64,000 nt of DNA from Betaproteobacteria bacterium (GCA_013298695.1 JAAFIS010000010.1:62001-126000), one strand, 5' to 3'. Positions 43,674 to 52,902 are shown, counted from the stretch's first letter. Numbers and translations are program-made. The notes: generated by a model from the sequence alone, not told the origin.

Positions 43674-44599
43674 GAATTTCGGTAATCGTTTTTTGCGATC
43701 CGCTTCACGACAACGAAGGCGAAGAGCTGGTCAGTGCCTACAGTAATCAGACGCTCAAGTTTGATCAGTTTGAAGTTTTTATCGTTGACAACTGCGACCG
43801 CGTGGCAATCCGAAATGCTGTTGCGCGCTATAACGAAGCGCTTCCCGCGCTAAATCTGCGCTACGTTGCAACCGATGCGGTAGGGCGAGCCGCAACCCTA
43901 AACTATGGCCTGACTTTGGCGCATTCACCGTTGATCGCAATCATGGCCGATGATGCGGTCCCAACGTCAACCGCGCTCGATAGTTTCGTGCGATTTCACG
44001 AATCGAATCCGCATCCGCTCGCCGTAGCGATCGGCCCCACACTGTTTCGCGAACCGCTTCGGCGCGATCCGTTTCGCCGCTGGCTCGAAGATTCCGGCAC
44101 CCAGTTTGGCGTGCCGATGCGAACTACGTTTTCCACGTGGCCGCAACAGTTTTTCTTCACCGGCAACTGCGCGATGAAGCGCGAAGTTTTTGAGCATGTC
44201 GGGTTGTTCAACGAAGCGTTTCCCTGGATCACTTGGGACGATTTTGAGTTCGGAACGCGGCTGGTGAAGGCCGGTGGCTACAGTCAACTCGTGAGCGGCG
44301 CGCTTGCGTGGCACGAACACCACGTCACGGTTGCTGAGCGTTCAGGTGCGCTCAGAAAAGGCGGACATGCTGCCTTTATCCACGAGAAAATTGGGGCACT
44401 CACCAAACCGTGGACGCCGATGCTCGATCGCGCTGATCGCTTGCGCCATCGCGAAATCCCCGTCGACGATGCTTCACTCCCGCTTTGGGAGCGAGTTCCA
44501 GGCTTTGAACAACGGTTTGATCGCGAATTTCTTTTAGGCTACGAAGCCGAAGCGCGCGGCGATCGGTCAGATTTGGTGGGGCTGAGTGCTTCGACTTGA
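43670..44599 (+). CDS. family 2 glycosyltransferase
   Basis: A 309-residue GT-A fold glycosyltransferase. RISVIVFCDPLHDNEG starts the domain, ADDAVPT is the DxD-type metal site, and GNCAMKREVFEHVGLFNEAFPWITWDDFEFGTRL is the acceptor-side motif common in this family. The ATG overlaps the stop of the preceding glycosyltransferase gene by four bases, so the two are translated together and probably act on one glycan or glycoprotein. Confidence 0.87.
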   Translation: MRISVIVFCDPLHDNEGEELVSAYSNQTLKFDQFEVFIVDNCDRVAIRNAVARYNEALPALNLRYVATDAVGRAATLNYGLTLAHSPLIAIMADDAVPTSTALDSFVRFHESNPHPLAVAIGPTLFREPLRRDPFRRWLEDSGTQFGVPMRTTFSTWPQQFFFTGNCAMKREVFEHVGLFNEAFPWITWDDFEFGTRLVKAGGYSQLVSGALAWHEHHVTVAERSGALRKGGHAAFIHEKIGALTKPWTPMLDRADRLRHREIPVDDASLPLWERVPGFEQRFDREFLLGYEAEARGDRSDLVGLSAST

Positions 44600-44654
44600 C
44601 GAAGTGCTTTGCGAGCCGTTCAAAAGGCTTCGTGCAAAGCTCACGTTTGAAACT

Positions 44655-45203
44655 TTAACGTCGGCTCGCGCGGTACGCATCAAAAATCCGTTGCGCGACT
44701 TCTTCCGGTGTGATGTTTGACGTGTCAACGACGAGATCGTAATTGTTGTGATTGCGCAATTCGACGCCGTAGAGTGAACCGAATCGTTCTTGCTCTAATT
44801 TTTGTCGCGAAAGATTGTTTTCTAGCGCAGCCTCGAGCGAGGAGTGCTTTTCTTCTGCACGCCCAGCATTGAATACTCTCGCCGCAGCGATGTGGGGCGA
44901 GACGCTTAAAAACACTTTAAACGCTTCTGGAATGAAATGCCAGGCAAGCCTTGAATCCATGATGAAGCGATCACGCGTGTTGCCCAGTTCAATCGTGCGC
45001 TGATCGATTTGGTCGTCGACCGCGCGATCTTTCGCGGAACGTTGATTGAGTTCAAGCGTGGTGATGCCCAGACTCGTGGCAATGCTGCGTTGAATGCTGC
45101 CGGTGGAGAGCAATTCGAAGCCTGTCAGAGCTGCGAGCAACTTGCCGGTCGCCGATTTCCCGCTGCCGATGTCCCCAGAGAGTGTGATGATCGCTTTTTT
45201 CAT
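44655..45203 (-). CDS. cytidylate kinase-like P-loop kinase
   Basis: A 182-residue P-loop protein. GDIGSGKSATGKLLAA is the Walker A region, LLSTGSIQRSIA resembles the nucleotide-monophosphate site, and RFIMDSRLAWHFIP is the Walker B-like part. It belongs to the compact cytidylate kinase-like family, distinct from the housekeeping cmk at 48913. Substrate unproved. It stands alone on the minus strand, facing the glycosyltransferase genes. Confidence 0.8.
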   Translation of the reverse strand: MKKAIITLSGDIGSGKSATGKLLAALTGFELLSTGSIQRSIATSLGITTLELNQRSAKDRAVDDQIDQRTIELGNTRDRFIMDSRLAWHFIPEAFKVFLSVSPHIAAARVFNAGRAEEKHSSLEAALENNLSRQKLEQERFGSLYGVELRNHNNYDLVVDTSNITPEEVAQRIFDAYRASRR

Positions 45204-45306
45204 TAGCCCGCTATTTTGGCGTATTGATGCGCCACGTAGGATGTCCTAAGGTTTGTAGGCGACGGCTTGACGTCGCTTTCGCGGACTCACCGCAGGTGCG
45301 ACCTAA

Positions 45307-45387
45307 GCGCGGTTGATCCCCGAGTTCGCGGGGACGCGCCTACAAGCAGTGCGCGGTTGTCCCCGAGTTCGCGCAAACGCGCCTACA
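45307..45387. repeat. tandem GCGCGGTTG...GCGCCTACA repeat
   Basis: Two imperfect copies (45307-45344 and 45351-45387) of a 38-base unit carry a CCCCGAGTTCGCGGGG hairpin; the second copy has lost one side of the stem. They lie just past the paaK stop. Confidence 0.7.
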
Positions 45388-45392
45388 CGTCG

Positions 45393-46700
45393 CTACTTTG
45401 AGCGTTTGTCAACCACCCGTTTCGCCTTGCCCAAACTCCGCTCAATCCCGCCGGGTGCAACGAGTTCGATTTTCGCGGTAACGCCGATCAGTTCTTTCAT
45501 GCGGTGCGCGAGTGTGTCTGCAGCGCGACTTCTAGACTCTGCACCAACGCCTGCGTGCTCAGGGGCGACTTCAACGCGCACGGTGAGCTCGTCCAAATGT
45601 AGCGGACGGGTGATTTCGCAGAGGTAGTGCGGGGCGAGTTCGGGTTGCTTGAGGATCAGCTCTTCAATTTGCGTCGGGAACACGTTTACGCCGCGAATAA
45701 TCATCATGTCGTCGCTGCGGCCAGTGATTTTTGCCATACGGCGCATGCTGCGTGAGGTCGGCGGCAAGAGGCGGGTGAGATCGCGGGTTCGGTAGCGAAT
45801 CACCGGCATCGCTTCTTTGGAAAGGCTCGTGAATACAAGTTCGCCTTCGCTGCCGTCGGGCAATACATCGCCCGTGTCTGGATCGACGATTTCGGGGTAG
45901 AAATGGTCTTCCCAAATCACAGGGCCATCTTTGCTTTCGATGCATTCATTGGCAACGCCCGGACCCATGACTTCAGACAAACCATAAATATCGACGGCAT
46001 CAATGCCCATGCGCTTTTCGATGTCGAGTCGCATCGCGTGCGTCCACGGCTCTGCGCCGAAGATGCCGATCTTGAGCGAACTTGCGGCGGGATCGAGCCC
46101 TTGCTTGGCAAATTCTTCGGCGAGCGCGAGGCAATAGGTCGGCGTGACCATGATGATATCGGGCTTGAAATCGGTGATGAGCTGAATTTGTTTTTCGCTT
46201 TGACCGCCGCTCATTGGAATCACGGTACAACCCAGTCGCTCCACGCCGTAATGCGCACCGAGCCCGCCCGTGAACAGACCGTAACCGTAGGCAACGTGAA
46301 CGATATCGCCCGGCTCACCACCGGACGCGCGAATGCTGCGCGCCATCAAATCCGCCCAGGTATCGATATCGTTTTTGGTGTAGCCCACGACGGTGGGTTT
46401 TCCGGTCGTGCCGCTGGAGGCGTGAATACGCGTGATCTGTTGACGCGGCACCGCGAACATGCCGAACGGATAGTTTGCGCGTAAATCGTGTTTCGTCGTG
46501 AACGGAAATTTCGCTAGATCTGCAAGCGTTTTTAGATCACTCGGATGCACGCCGTTTGCATCAAACGCCGCTTTGTAATGCGCTACGTTTGCATAGGCGT
46601 GCGCGAGGCTCCACTGCATGCGGTTCAATTGCAGCGCGGAGATTTCATCGCGAGACGCGCGCTCGATGGCGTGGAGCGGGGCGGGGGTCTTTGTAGGCAT
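45393..46700 (-). CDS. paaK: phenylacetate-CoA ligase
   Basis: A 435-residue adenylate-forming enzyme that activates phenylacetate to phenylacetyl-CoA, the first step of aerobic phenylacetate breakdown. HASSGTTGKPTVVGYT is the ATP-binding P-loop, DIYGLSEVMGPG the central motif and IRGVNVFPTQIEE the hinge/C-terminal domain. Its length is typical. It starts two bases after the paaI stop, as third gene of the paaH-paaI-paaK unit. Confidence 0.94.
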   Translation of the reverse strand: MPTKTPAPLHAIERASRDEISALQLNRMQWSLAHAYANVAHYKAAFDANGVHPSDLKTLADLAKFPFTTKHDLRANYPFGMFAVPRQQITRIHASSGTTGKPTVVGYTKNDIDTWADLMARSIRASGGEPGDIVHVAYGYGLFTGGLGAHYGVERLGCTVIPMSGGQSEKQIQLITDFKPDIIMVTPTYCLALAEEFAKQGLDPAASSLKIGIFGAEPWTHAMRLDIEKRMGIDAVDIYGLSEVMGPGVANECIESKDGPVIWEDHFYPEIVDPDTGDVLPDGSEGELVFTSLSKEAMPVIRYRTRDLTRLLPPTSRSMRRMAKITGRSDDMMIIRGVNVFPTQIEELILKQPELAPHYLCEITRPLHLDELTVRVEVAPEHAGVGAESRSRAADTLAHRMKELIGVTAKIELVAPGGIERSLGKAKRVVDKRSK

Positions 46701-46702
46701 CG

Positions 46703-47137
46703 TTACTTCTGAATCACTTCACCTTGAATTCGAACGCTCTTGCCGCGAAATAGCGCGATCACATCACCATTTTGATTCGTAAGTTTCACATCGTACACGC
46801 CGCTGCGACCGCGCAACGATTGCTCCACGCAGATCGCAACCAGCGTGTCACCGAGCTTCGCGGGGGCAAGCAATTCAATGGAAAATCCGCTCGCGACGGT
46901 GGTTGCGTTGTAGCTGTTACACGCATACGCGAACGCCGTGTCACAAAGCAGCGCCATGTAGCCGCCGTGACAAATATCGTGACCGTTCACCATGTCATTG
47001 CGAACCACCATCGAGACGCTCGCCGAGCCCCGGCCGACCTGCTGGAGCTTTATTTCGAGCGCATGCGCGACGTGATCGCGTGCGTACATTGCGTCGGCGA
47101 CGGATTGCGGCGACGGGGATGTTTCGTGGTTTATCAC
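46703..47137 (-). CDS. paaI: phenylacetyl-CoA thioesterase PaaI
   Basis: A 144-residue hotdog-fold thioesterase that hydrolyses stalled ring-epoxide/phenylacetyl-CoA intermediates. The catalytic motif is GHDICHGGYMALLCDTAFAYA, with Asp in the LCDTAF part. The GTG at 47137 with GAGGGC upstream gives the usual length and lies after the paaH stop; the open frame continues 26 codons into paaH. It lies between paaH and paaK. Confidence 0.9.
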   Translation of the reverse strand: MINHETSPSPQSVADAMYARDHVAHALEIKLQQVGRGSASVSMVVRNDMVNGHDICHGGYMALLCDTAFAYACNSYNATTVASGFSIELLAPAKLGDTLVAICVEQSLRGRSGVYDVKLTNQNGDVIALFRGKSVRIQGEVIQK

Positions 47138-47150
47138 TGCTGATTTGCCC

Positions 47151-48689
47151 TCATCGAAGCGAGGCGCCCGCCCACATCTTCCGCTGCAACAACAGCGATT
47201 GCCGATAGCGATCATCTCCGGTGTGGCCCTCGAGATTTACGAGGATCGCGTTGAACAGCGTCAAACCAATTCGATCGGCGGTTTCGAGCGGCCCTTCGAG
47301 ATGATTCACACCGAGTTTCATTGCGGTATCCACGCCGGCCGCGTCTGCAACTTTTTGCAACACTGCATCCGCGCCTTCGTTTGCCAACATCGCCAGTGTT
47401 CGCCCAATGATCATGCCGGGGACGTCATCAATGATCGACACTTCAACGCTAATCGCGCGGAAGAGGCCAACCGCGTCGGCGAGCGCGGCAGTGGTCGTCG
47501 CGTCGCCGCGCGCAAGCGCCACTCGGCGCGTTAGCGTGAAATCACGCGCGAGGTCGAGCGTCACGACGTTCGGCAAGTCGTCTTCAAACGCGATTTGGGT
47601 CGCGCTGCGTCCATCGTTTAGGCAGAGCGTTGCATTGCCCACGCGAAGCTGGCCTGCACCGTACGGATCATCTTCCTTCCGCGATTGCACTTTGATGCCT
47701 GCCGCTTTGATGCGATCCACTAGAGGATCGAGCGCATCGGACTCCGTTAAATATTGCACCATCGTTGGGGCCGGACCAAACGGCGACGCGGGCGGCGTTG
47801 GCACGCCTTCCGGATACGAATAAAAGCCGCGCCCCGATTTCCTGCCAAGCATGCGACCGGCAACCATTTCTTCTTGCGTCAGGCTTGGGCGAAAGCGTGA
47901 GTCTTGAAAATACGCGTTCCACACGCTCTTTGTCACCGCTAAATTCACGTCAAGTCCGATTAGATCAAGCAGCTCGAACGCGCCCATTTTGAAACCGCCC
48001 GCCTCGCGCAGCACGAGATCAATCGTTGCTACGTCTGCACCACCCGCTTCAAGCACGCGAAGCGCTTCGCCGTAAAACGGGCGAGCGACTCGGTTCACAA
48101 TAAAACCTGGCGAAGATTTACAACGCACCGGCGTCTTTTTCCACTCGCGCGCAGCCGCCTCAACGCGATTCATCGCGTCGTCGCCGGTTAGTTGTCCAGC
48201 AACCACTTCAACCAGCGGCAGGATGGGAGCGGGATTAAAAAAGTGCATGCCAACGACGTGCTCTGGACGCGTGAGGCCCGCCGCAATCGCAGTAATGGAA
48301 ATCGAAGACGTGTTGCTCGCGAAAATCGTCCCGTCACCGCATACCGTTTCCAGCGTTTTGAACAACGTTTGTTTTGCGCCTAAGTCTTCAACGATCGCCT
48401 CGATCACCAAGTCGCAATCGTGGAAATCGTTCAAGTCAACGACTGATTTCACTCGCGCCGCCGCGTTGGTGGCTTCCTCGGCACTTAGTTTGCCCTTAGC
48501 GGCGAGTGCTTTAAGCGCTTCGGTGTTGCGGGTAATCGCTGCGTTCGCTGCACCATCGCGCGCATCAAAGAGTTTGACTGAGCAGCCCGCCTGCGCCGCG
48601 ACCTGCGCGATGCCCGCGCCCATCGTTCCGGCGCCGATCACACCGACGATTTGAAACTGCGCCGAGGCGCTCCCAGTTGCAACATTCAT
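47151..48689 (-). CDS. paaH: 3-hydroxyacyl-CoA dehydrogenase of phenylacetate catabolism
   Basis: A 512-residue NAD-dependent dehydrogenase oxidising 3-hydroxyadipyl-CoA. The Rossmann motif VGVIGAGTMGAGIAQVAA is at residues about 15-31. ASNTSSISI and HFFNPAPILPLVEVV are catalytic/binding motifs, and SSPGFIVNRVARPFYGEAL starts the helical domain, which is duplicated at the C terminus. The ATG at 48689 is preferred to an upstream one. It is first in the paaH-paaI-paaK unit; the ring epoxidase genes paaABCDE are not in this window. Confidence 0.92.
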   Translation of the reverse strand: MNVATGSASAQFQIVGVIGAGTMGAGIAQVAAQAGCSVKLFDARDGAANAAITRNTEALKALAAKGKLSAEEATNAAARVKSVVDLNDFHDCDLVIEAIVEDLGAKQTLFKTLETVCGDGTIFASNTSSISITAIAAGLTRPEHVVGMHFFNPAPILPLVEVVAGQLTGDDAMNRVEAAAREWKKTPVRCKSSPGFIVNRVARPFYGEALRVLEAGGADVATIDLVLREAGGFKMGAFELLDLIGLDVNLAVTKSVWNAYFQDSRFRPSLTQEEMVAGRMLGRKSGRGFYSYPEGVPTPPASPFGPAPTMVQYLTESDALDPLVDRIKAAGIKVQSRKEDDPYGAGQLRVGNATLCLNDGRSATQIAFEDDLPNVVTLDLARDFTLTRRVALARGDATTTAALADAVGLFRAISVEVSIIDDVPGMIIGRTLAMLANEGADAVLQKVADAAGVDTAMKLGVNHLEGPLETADRIGLTLFNAILVNLEGHTGDDRYRQSLLLQRKMWAGASLR

Positions 48690-48875
48690 GGAGGACGCAA
48701 ACAAAAAAATCAGGATCAATCGATGCTATCGCAGCTAAAACAGCAGCGACGTTTGTGCTCGCAGGAAATACAATTTACAGCGGTTGTGCCGAAATAGCTC
48801 AACGCTTTAGCGACAATTCCTGTGTGCCGTAGCGACGATTAACTCTAGGCTCGAAAAATTTGTTTTTCGTTCTCA

Positions 48876-48895
48876 TCGCCCAATTAAAACGGGCT
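48876..48895. repeat. copy of dispersed TCGCCCAATT palindrome
   Basis: TCGCCCAATTAAAACGGGCT, with a diverged right arm, lies 17 bases before the cmk start codon. Confidence 0.5.
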
Positions 48896-48912
48896 TATAC
48901 GTTTTAGGTTGT

Positions 48913-49581
48913 ATGTCTATTCTTCACGTGCTAGCTATCGATGGGCCGGTTGCTTCCGGCAAAGGCACCGTCGCGCGCGCGGTCGCATCAGCGCTCGGTT
49001 TTCACTTGCTTGATTCTGGCGCGATTTATCGGGCGTTTGCGCTTTCGTGTTTGCAAAAGAAAACTAACGTAAGTGAAATCAATAGCTTATCGATAGAAGC
49101 TAAAGCACTTTCTCTGGAATTTTCTGGCGAATTGGTGATCGTGAACGGCGCAGATGCCACCAATGAAATTCGCACCGAAGCCGTCGGAATGCTTGCTTCA
49201 CAACTATCCGCGATTCCGGAAGTTCGCACGGGTTTGCTCGAGCGGCAACGTGCCTTTGCGAGAGCGCCGGGGCTCGTAGCGGACGGCCGCGACATGGGAA
49301 CCGTGGTTTTCCCCGGCGCGCAACTCAAAGTATTTCTCACTGCGACAGCGGAAGTGCGCGGCGTGCGGCGGTTCAACCAGCTCGCGAAGTCCGCAAACGC
49401 TACAACACCGCCGCTCGCGCAAGTTGTCGCGCAAATCCGCCAGCGCGACGACCAAGACAAATCGCGCCCAATCGCGCCGCTGCAACCCGCGAACGACGCC
49501 ATCGTTATCGACAACGCGCTCCAATCTAAACACGAAACGACTGCGGCAGTTTTGGCGCTTTGGGCGTTGCGCGGCCGATAA
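48913..49581 (+). CDS. cmk: cytidylate kinase
   Basis: A 222-residue (d)CMP kinase. The P-loop IDGPVASGKGTVARAVA is at residues 9-25, LDSGAIYRAFAL is the CMP-binding start, and ADGRDMGTVVFPGAQLKVFLTA is the conserved middle. RQRDDQDKSRPIAPLQPA ends the NMP-binding and lid part. It belongs to the cmk-rpsA-ihfB cluster, here interrupted by an exported protein gene. Confidence 0.95.
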   Translation: MSILHVLAIDGPVASGKGTVARAVASALGFHLLDSGAIYRAFALSCLQKKTNVSEINSLSIEAKALSLEFSGELVIVNGADATNEIRTEAVGMLASQLSAIPEVRTGLLERQRAFARAPGLVADGRDMGTVVFPGAQLKVFLTATAEVRGVRRFNQLAKSANATTPPLAQVVAQIRQRDDQDKSRPIAPLQPANDAIVIDNALQSKHETTAAVLALWALRGR

Positions 49582-49704
49582 CCGTTCAGCTACCCTGTTT
49601 GCCGAAACTCCCCCGCTGCGGAAAACGCTGACACATATCGTCGACGCTTTACGTTTATACGTTTAGGTATTCCAACGTTAATTCGCGAAGCAAAAGGGGA
49701 TTTC

Positions 49705-50634
49705 ATGAACACTGAAAAATCACGCGGCCGCCGCGTGTGGAGATTGATCGGCACCGCGCTACTCGTCGGAGGCGTGCTTGGCCTGTGCGCGGGTTCGATT
49801 TCGGCACAAACTTGTCCGTTTGAGGACGGCAATTCGGCACTCACCCGCGAAGGTCTTGTGCTGACGCGATATGCGCTCGGCCTTCGCGGCGCGCCTTTGG
49901 TCGCCGGAACCGACTTTGCGGCTGCGGACGCTCCGACCGTTGAGGCAACGATCCTTTGCCCGAGCTGCGGGCTTGACATCAACGGCAGCGGTGGTTTTGA
50001 TGTCGTGGATGCAACGATCATCAGTCGCAAACTAGCGGGGTTGAAAGGCGACGCGCTGACCGACGGCCTCGCGCTCGGCAGCGGCACGCGCAACACGCCG
50101 GCTGCGGTGAACTCATTTTTGCTTGCGGGATGCGGGGCAACCGGCGGCACTGTGACGAGTATCACCGCCGGAACGGGGTTGAGCGGTGGGACCATTACGG
50201 CAAGCGGAACTATCGCAATTGCGCCGGGTGGGGTGGGTGGCACTCAGTTGGCGAATGGCTCGGTCACGCTACAAAAACTACTTGACGGCGACAACTCGGC
50301 GGCGGGGTATTTGTTATCCGCTACCGGATCTACTGCAAGCGGTTCGCTAACGTGGGTCGCACCGCCCGCGTTGAGTTGCGTGAACGCGCCGAGCGATACT
50401 ACAACTGTCGCTGCGGAAAGTTCCGGTTGCGCAACTTCCGTGTGCCCCGCAGGCACGACTGTCGTGAGCGGTGGAAAAAATGCTGCAAGTTGGACCAGCG
50501 ACGCCGCGCTCGCCTATAGCGCACAGACCAGCAACTTTGCATCTGGCAACGGCTGGCGTGTGTGTTATTTCAACAGGGCTGCCTCTGGGAGCACAACCTT
50601 TACTGTCAACGCGCGCTGCTGCAAAGTCGACTGA
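49705..50634 (+). CDS. exported dockerin-like protein between cmk and rpsA
   Basis: A 309-residue exported protein with a signal peptide ending in GSISAQ (about residue 35). Residues about 37-150 have two helix-loop parts resembling a dockerin: NSALTREGLVLTRYALGLRG, then DINGSGGFDVVDATIISRKL with an EF-hand-like calcium loop. A Gly/Thr-rich stretch (SITAGTGLSGGTITASGTI) resembles tail-fibre or adhesin stalks. The C-terminal domain has several Cys (VNAPSD, CATSVCPAG, RCCKVD). AGGGG precedes the ATG. Function unknown; it is probably a surface protein inserted into a housekeeping cluster. Confidence 0.75.
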   Translation: MNTEKSRGRRVWRLIGTALLVGGVLGLCAGSISAQTCPFEDGNSALTREGLVLTRYALGLRGAPLVAGTDFAAADAPTVEATILCPSCGLDINGSGGFDVVDATIISRKLAGLKGDALTDGLALGSGTRNTPAAVNSFLLAGCGATGGTVTSITAGTGLSGGTITASGTIAIAPGGVGGTQLANGSVTLQKLLDGDNSAAGYLLSATGSTASGSLTWVAPPALSCVNAPSDTTTVAAESSGCATSVCPAGTTVVSGGKNAASWTSDAALAYSAQTSNFASGNGWRVCYFNRAASGSTTFTVNARCCKVD

Positions 50635-50670
50635 GGTCACACCGTTTCATTGCGCTAGCTTCATGAGCTA

Positions 50671-50690
50671 TCGCCCATTAAATTGGGCTA
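50671..50690. repeat. copy of dispersed TCGCCCAATT palindrome
   Basis: TCGCCCATTAAATTGGGCTA is an imperfect inverted repeat 37 bases after the dockerin-like gene. Confidence 0.6.
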
Positions 50691-50737
50691 TTCATACGAT
50701 TTAATATGAATAGCAATGTAATTCGTAGAATTCATGC

Positions 50738-50755
50738 TCGCCCAACCCTATTGGG
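50738..50755. repeat. diverged copy of dispersed TCGCCCAA palindrome
   Basis: TCGCCCAACCCTATTGGG has the CCCAA/TTGGG arms preserved and lies 48 bases after the previous copy. Confidence 0.5.
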
Positions 50756-50843
50756 TCTGTAGACTATTTTCTGTTGCTAGTTTCAACAAATTTTTCGCCC
50801 AAACGAACCTTGGCGATCCGACGTAGACTGCTGCGCTAAGCGT

Positions 50844-50872
50844 TTGATTGAAAAGGGAAATTCCCGTACAAT
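50844..50872 (+). promoter_or_regulatory. sigma-70 type promoter for rpsA
   Basis: TTGATT (50844-50849) and TACAAT (50867-50872) are separated by exactly 17 bases, and the spacer contains the palindrome GGGAAATTCCC. Transcription would start near 50879, leaving a leader of about 245 bases before rpsA. Confidence 0.65.
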
Positions 50873-51124
50873 ACAGGTTCGTTTTGAACAGATGGCGACC
50901 GTAGTTTTTGCCAACGTTCATTCGAAAAAATCCGCAGGGGCGCAGCGTTATCAGGATCGCGGCGTCAATACCAATTTCAGTGTGGCGATACATGCGCGTT
51001 ATCTGTTCAACAGGCTCGCGCGCCCGAGTTGCTCACTGCAGTGGGTCACCTGTATTTTTTGATTCCTGACCAGCCTCTACGTCATTGCAATTTCGCGATG
51101 AAGAGAGCTTATGAAAGTTACTTA

Positions 51125-52819
51125 ATGTCCATAGTTCAAGAATCCTTCGCAACGATGTTCGAGGAATCCCTCGGCCGTCAGGAAATGCGTCAAGGTGAAG
51201 TCATCACGGCTGAAGTGGTGCGCGTCGAATACAACGTAGTCGTTGTCAACGCCGGTCTCAAGTCTGAGGCTTACGTTCCAATTGAAGAATTTAAAAATGA
51301 TCGCGGCGAAGTTGATGTTAAAGCCGGTGATTTCATTCAGGTAGCGATCGAATCCGTAGAAAACGGTTTCGGCGAAACCAAACTCTCGCGCGACAAGGCC
51401 AAGCGCCTCGCGTCGTGGTATTTCCTAGAAAACGCAATGAACCAGGGCGATATCGTCTCGGGTCTCGTCGTTGGCAAAGTCAAAGGCGGTTTGACCGTGA
51501 TGACCCACGGCGTACGCGCCTTCCTTCCTGGCTCGCTCGTTGACATGCGTCCGATCAAGGATACGTCGCCTTACGAAGGCAAAGAGCTTGATTTCAAAGT
51601 CATCAAGCTCGACAAGAAGCGCAACAACGTGGTGGTATCGCGTCGCGCGGTGCTCGAAGTATCCATGGGTGCGGAGCGCGAAAAGCTCCTCTCCACGCTG
51701 CAAGAAGGCTCAACCGTTACCGGAACCGTCAAGAACATCACCGACTACGGCGCGTTCGTGGATCTGGGCGGCATCGACGGCTTGTTGCACATCACCGATT
51801 TGGCATGGCGTCGCGTCAAGCATCCTTCGGAAGTGCTCACGGTCGGTCAAGAAGTGTCGGCCAAGGTCCTCAAGTTCGATCAAGACAAAAACCGTGTATC
51901 GCTCGGCCTCAAGCAATTGGGTGACGATCCGTGGGTTGGTCTTGCACGTCGCTACCCAGCAGGCACGCGTCTGTTCGGTAAAGTCACCAACATCACCGAT
52001 TACGGCGCGTTCGTTGAGATCGATTCCGGTATCGAAGGTTTGGTGCACGTCTCCGAAATGGATTGGACCAACAAGAACGTCGCACCAAGCAAAGTCGTTT
52101 CGCTCGGTGACGAAGTAGAAGTGATGATCCTTGAAATCGACGAAGATCGTCGTCGTATTTCGCTCGGCATCAAACAGTGTCAGCCTAATCCGTGGGAAGA
52201 GTTCTCGTCCAACTACAAGAAGGGCGATAAAGTTTCCGGCGCGATTAAGTCGATCACCGATTTCGGCGTGTTCATCGGTTTGCCAGGCGGCATCGATGGC
52301 CTCATTCACCTCTCCGATCTTTCGTGGACTGTTCCCGGCGAAACCGCCGTGCGCGATTTCAAGAAGGGTCAAGAAGTGGAAGCCGCTGTTCTCGGAATTG
52401 ACACCGAGCGCGAGCGTATTTCGCTCGGCATCAAGCAGCTCGATGGCGATCCGTTCAACAACTACACGGCAATGAACGACAAAGGTGCGATCGTTAACGG
52501 CGTGGTGAAAACGGTTGACGCTAAAGGCGCGGTTGTTACGCTTGAAGGCGAAGTTGAAGGCTACCTGCGTGTGTCCGAGATCGCTCGTGAGCGCGTGGAA
52601 GATGCATCGACTCGCTTGAAAGAGGGCGAAACCGTTGAAGTCATGATCATCAACGTGGATCGCAAAACGCGCAACATCAGCTTGTCGATCAAAGCGAAAG
52701 ATTCTGCCGAAGAAACCGCAGCGATTCGTGCACACGCCAAAGAAGAAACGGCAGCAAGCTCTGGCTTGGCTGGCTTGGGCGCGTTGCTTAAGTCGAAAAC
52801 GTCTGACAAGAACGAGTAA
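51125..52819 (+). CDS. rpsA: 30S ribosomal protein S1
   Basis: A 564-residue protein with six S1 RNA-binding domains. It recruits mRNA to the ribosome. The later repeats show the typical [43 protein letters not shown] and [22 protein letters not shown] segments, each ending in RISLGIKQ. The start [16 protein letters not shown] fits the family; in-frame ATGs upstream (51029, 51098) extend into the leader. A strong Shine-Dalgarno sequence is missing, as is usual for S1 mRNAs. The promoter is at 50844 and the terminator at 52877. Confidence 0.97.
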   Translation: MSIVQESFATMFEESLGRQEMRQGEVITAEVVRVEYNVVVVNAGLKSEAYVPIEEFKNDRGEVDVKAGDFIQVAIESVENGFGETKLSRDKAKRLASWYFLENAMNQGDIVSGLVVGKVKGGLTVMTHGVRAFLPGSLVDMRPIKDTSPYEGKELDFKVIKLDKKRNNVVVSRRAVLEVSMGAEREKLLSTLQEGSTVTGTVKNITDYGAFVDLGGIDGLLHITDLAWRRVKHPSEVLTVGQEVSAKVLKFDQDKNRVSLGLKQLGDDPWVGLARRYPAGTRLFGKVTNITDYGAFVEIDSGIEGLVHVSEMDWTNKNVAPSKVVSLGDEVEVMILEIDEDRRRISLGIKQCQPNPWEEFSSNYKKGDKVSGAIKSITDFGVFIGLPGGIDGLIHLSDLSWTVPGETAVRDFKKGQEVEAAVLGIDTERERISLGIKQLDGDPFNNYTAMNDKGAIVNGVVKTVDAKGAVVTLEGEVEGYLRVSEIARERVEDASTRLKEGETVEVMIINVDRKTRNISLSIKAKDSAEETAAIRAHAKEETAASSGLAGLGALLKSKTSDKNE

Positions 52820-52876
52820 TTTCTCACTTGTAAGCGTGCTTTAAGACCGCGTTCGCGCGGGTTTAAAGATTTGAGG

Positions 52877-52902
52877 AAGAGGGCGGCAATGCCCTCTTTT
52901 TC
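52877..52902 (+). terminator. rho-independent terminator of rpsA
   Basis: An 8-bp stem, AAGAGGGC (52877-52884) with GCCCTCTT (52891-52898), is followed by a T-rich tail. It lies 57 bases past the rpsA stop and before ihfB. Confidence 0.85.

Larger units (their letters stand above)
50635..51124. other. gene-free leader region of rpsA
   Basis: 490 bases without a gene, holding two dispersed palindromes and the rpsA promoter. The expected untranslated leader of rpsA is about 245 bases. No RNA family is recognised in it. Confidence 0.5.

Noticed and set aside
51710-52735. 341-codon minus-strand open frame opposite rpsA
   Set aside because: It mirrors the highly conserved S1 coding sequence, has no family-like motifs and is His/Phe/Asp-rich in the way of antisense shadows.
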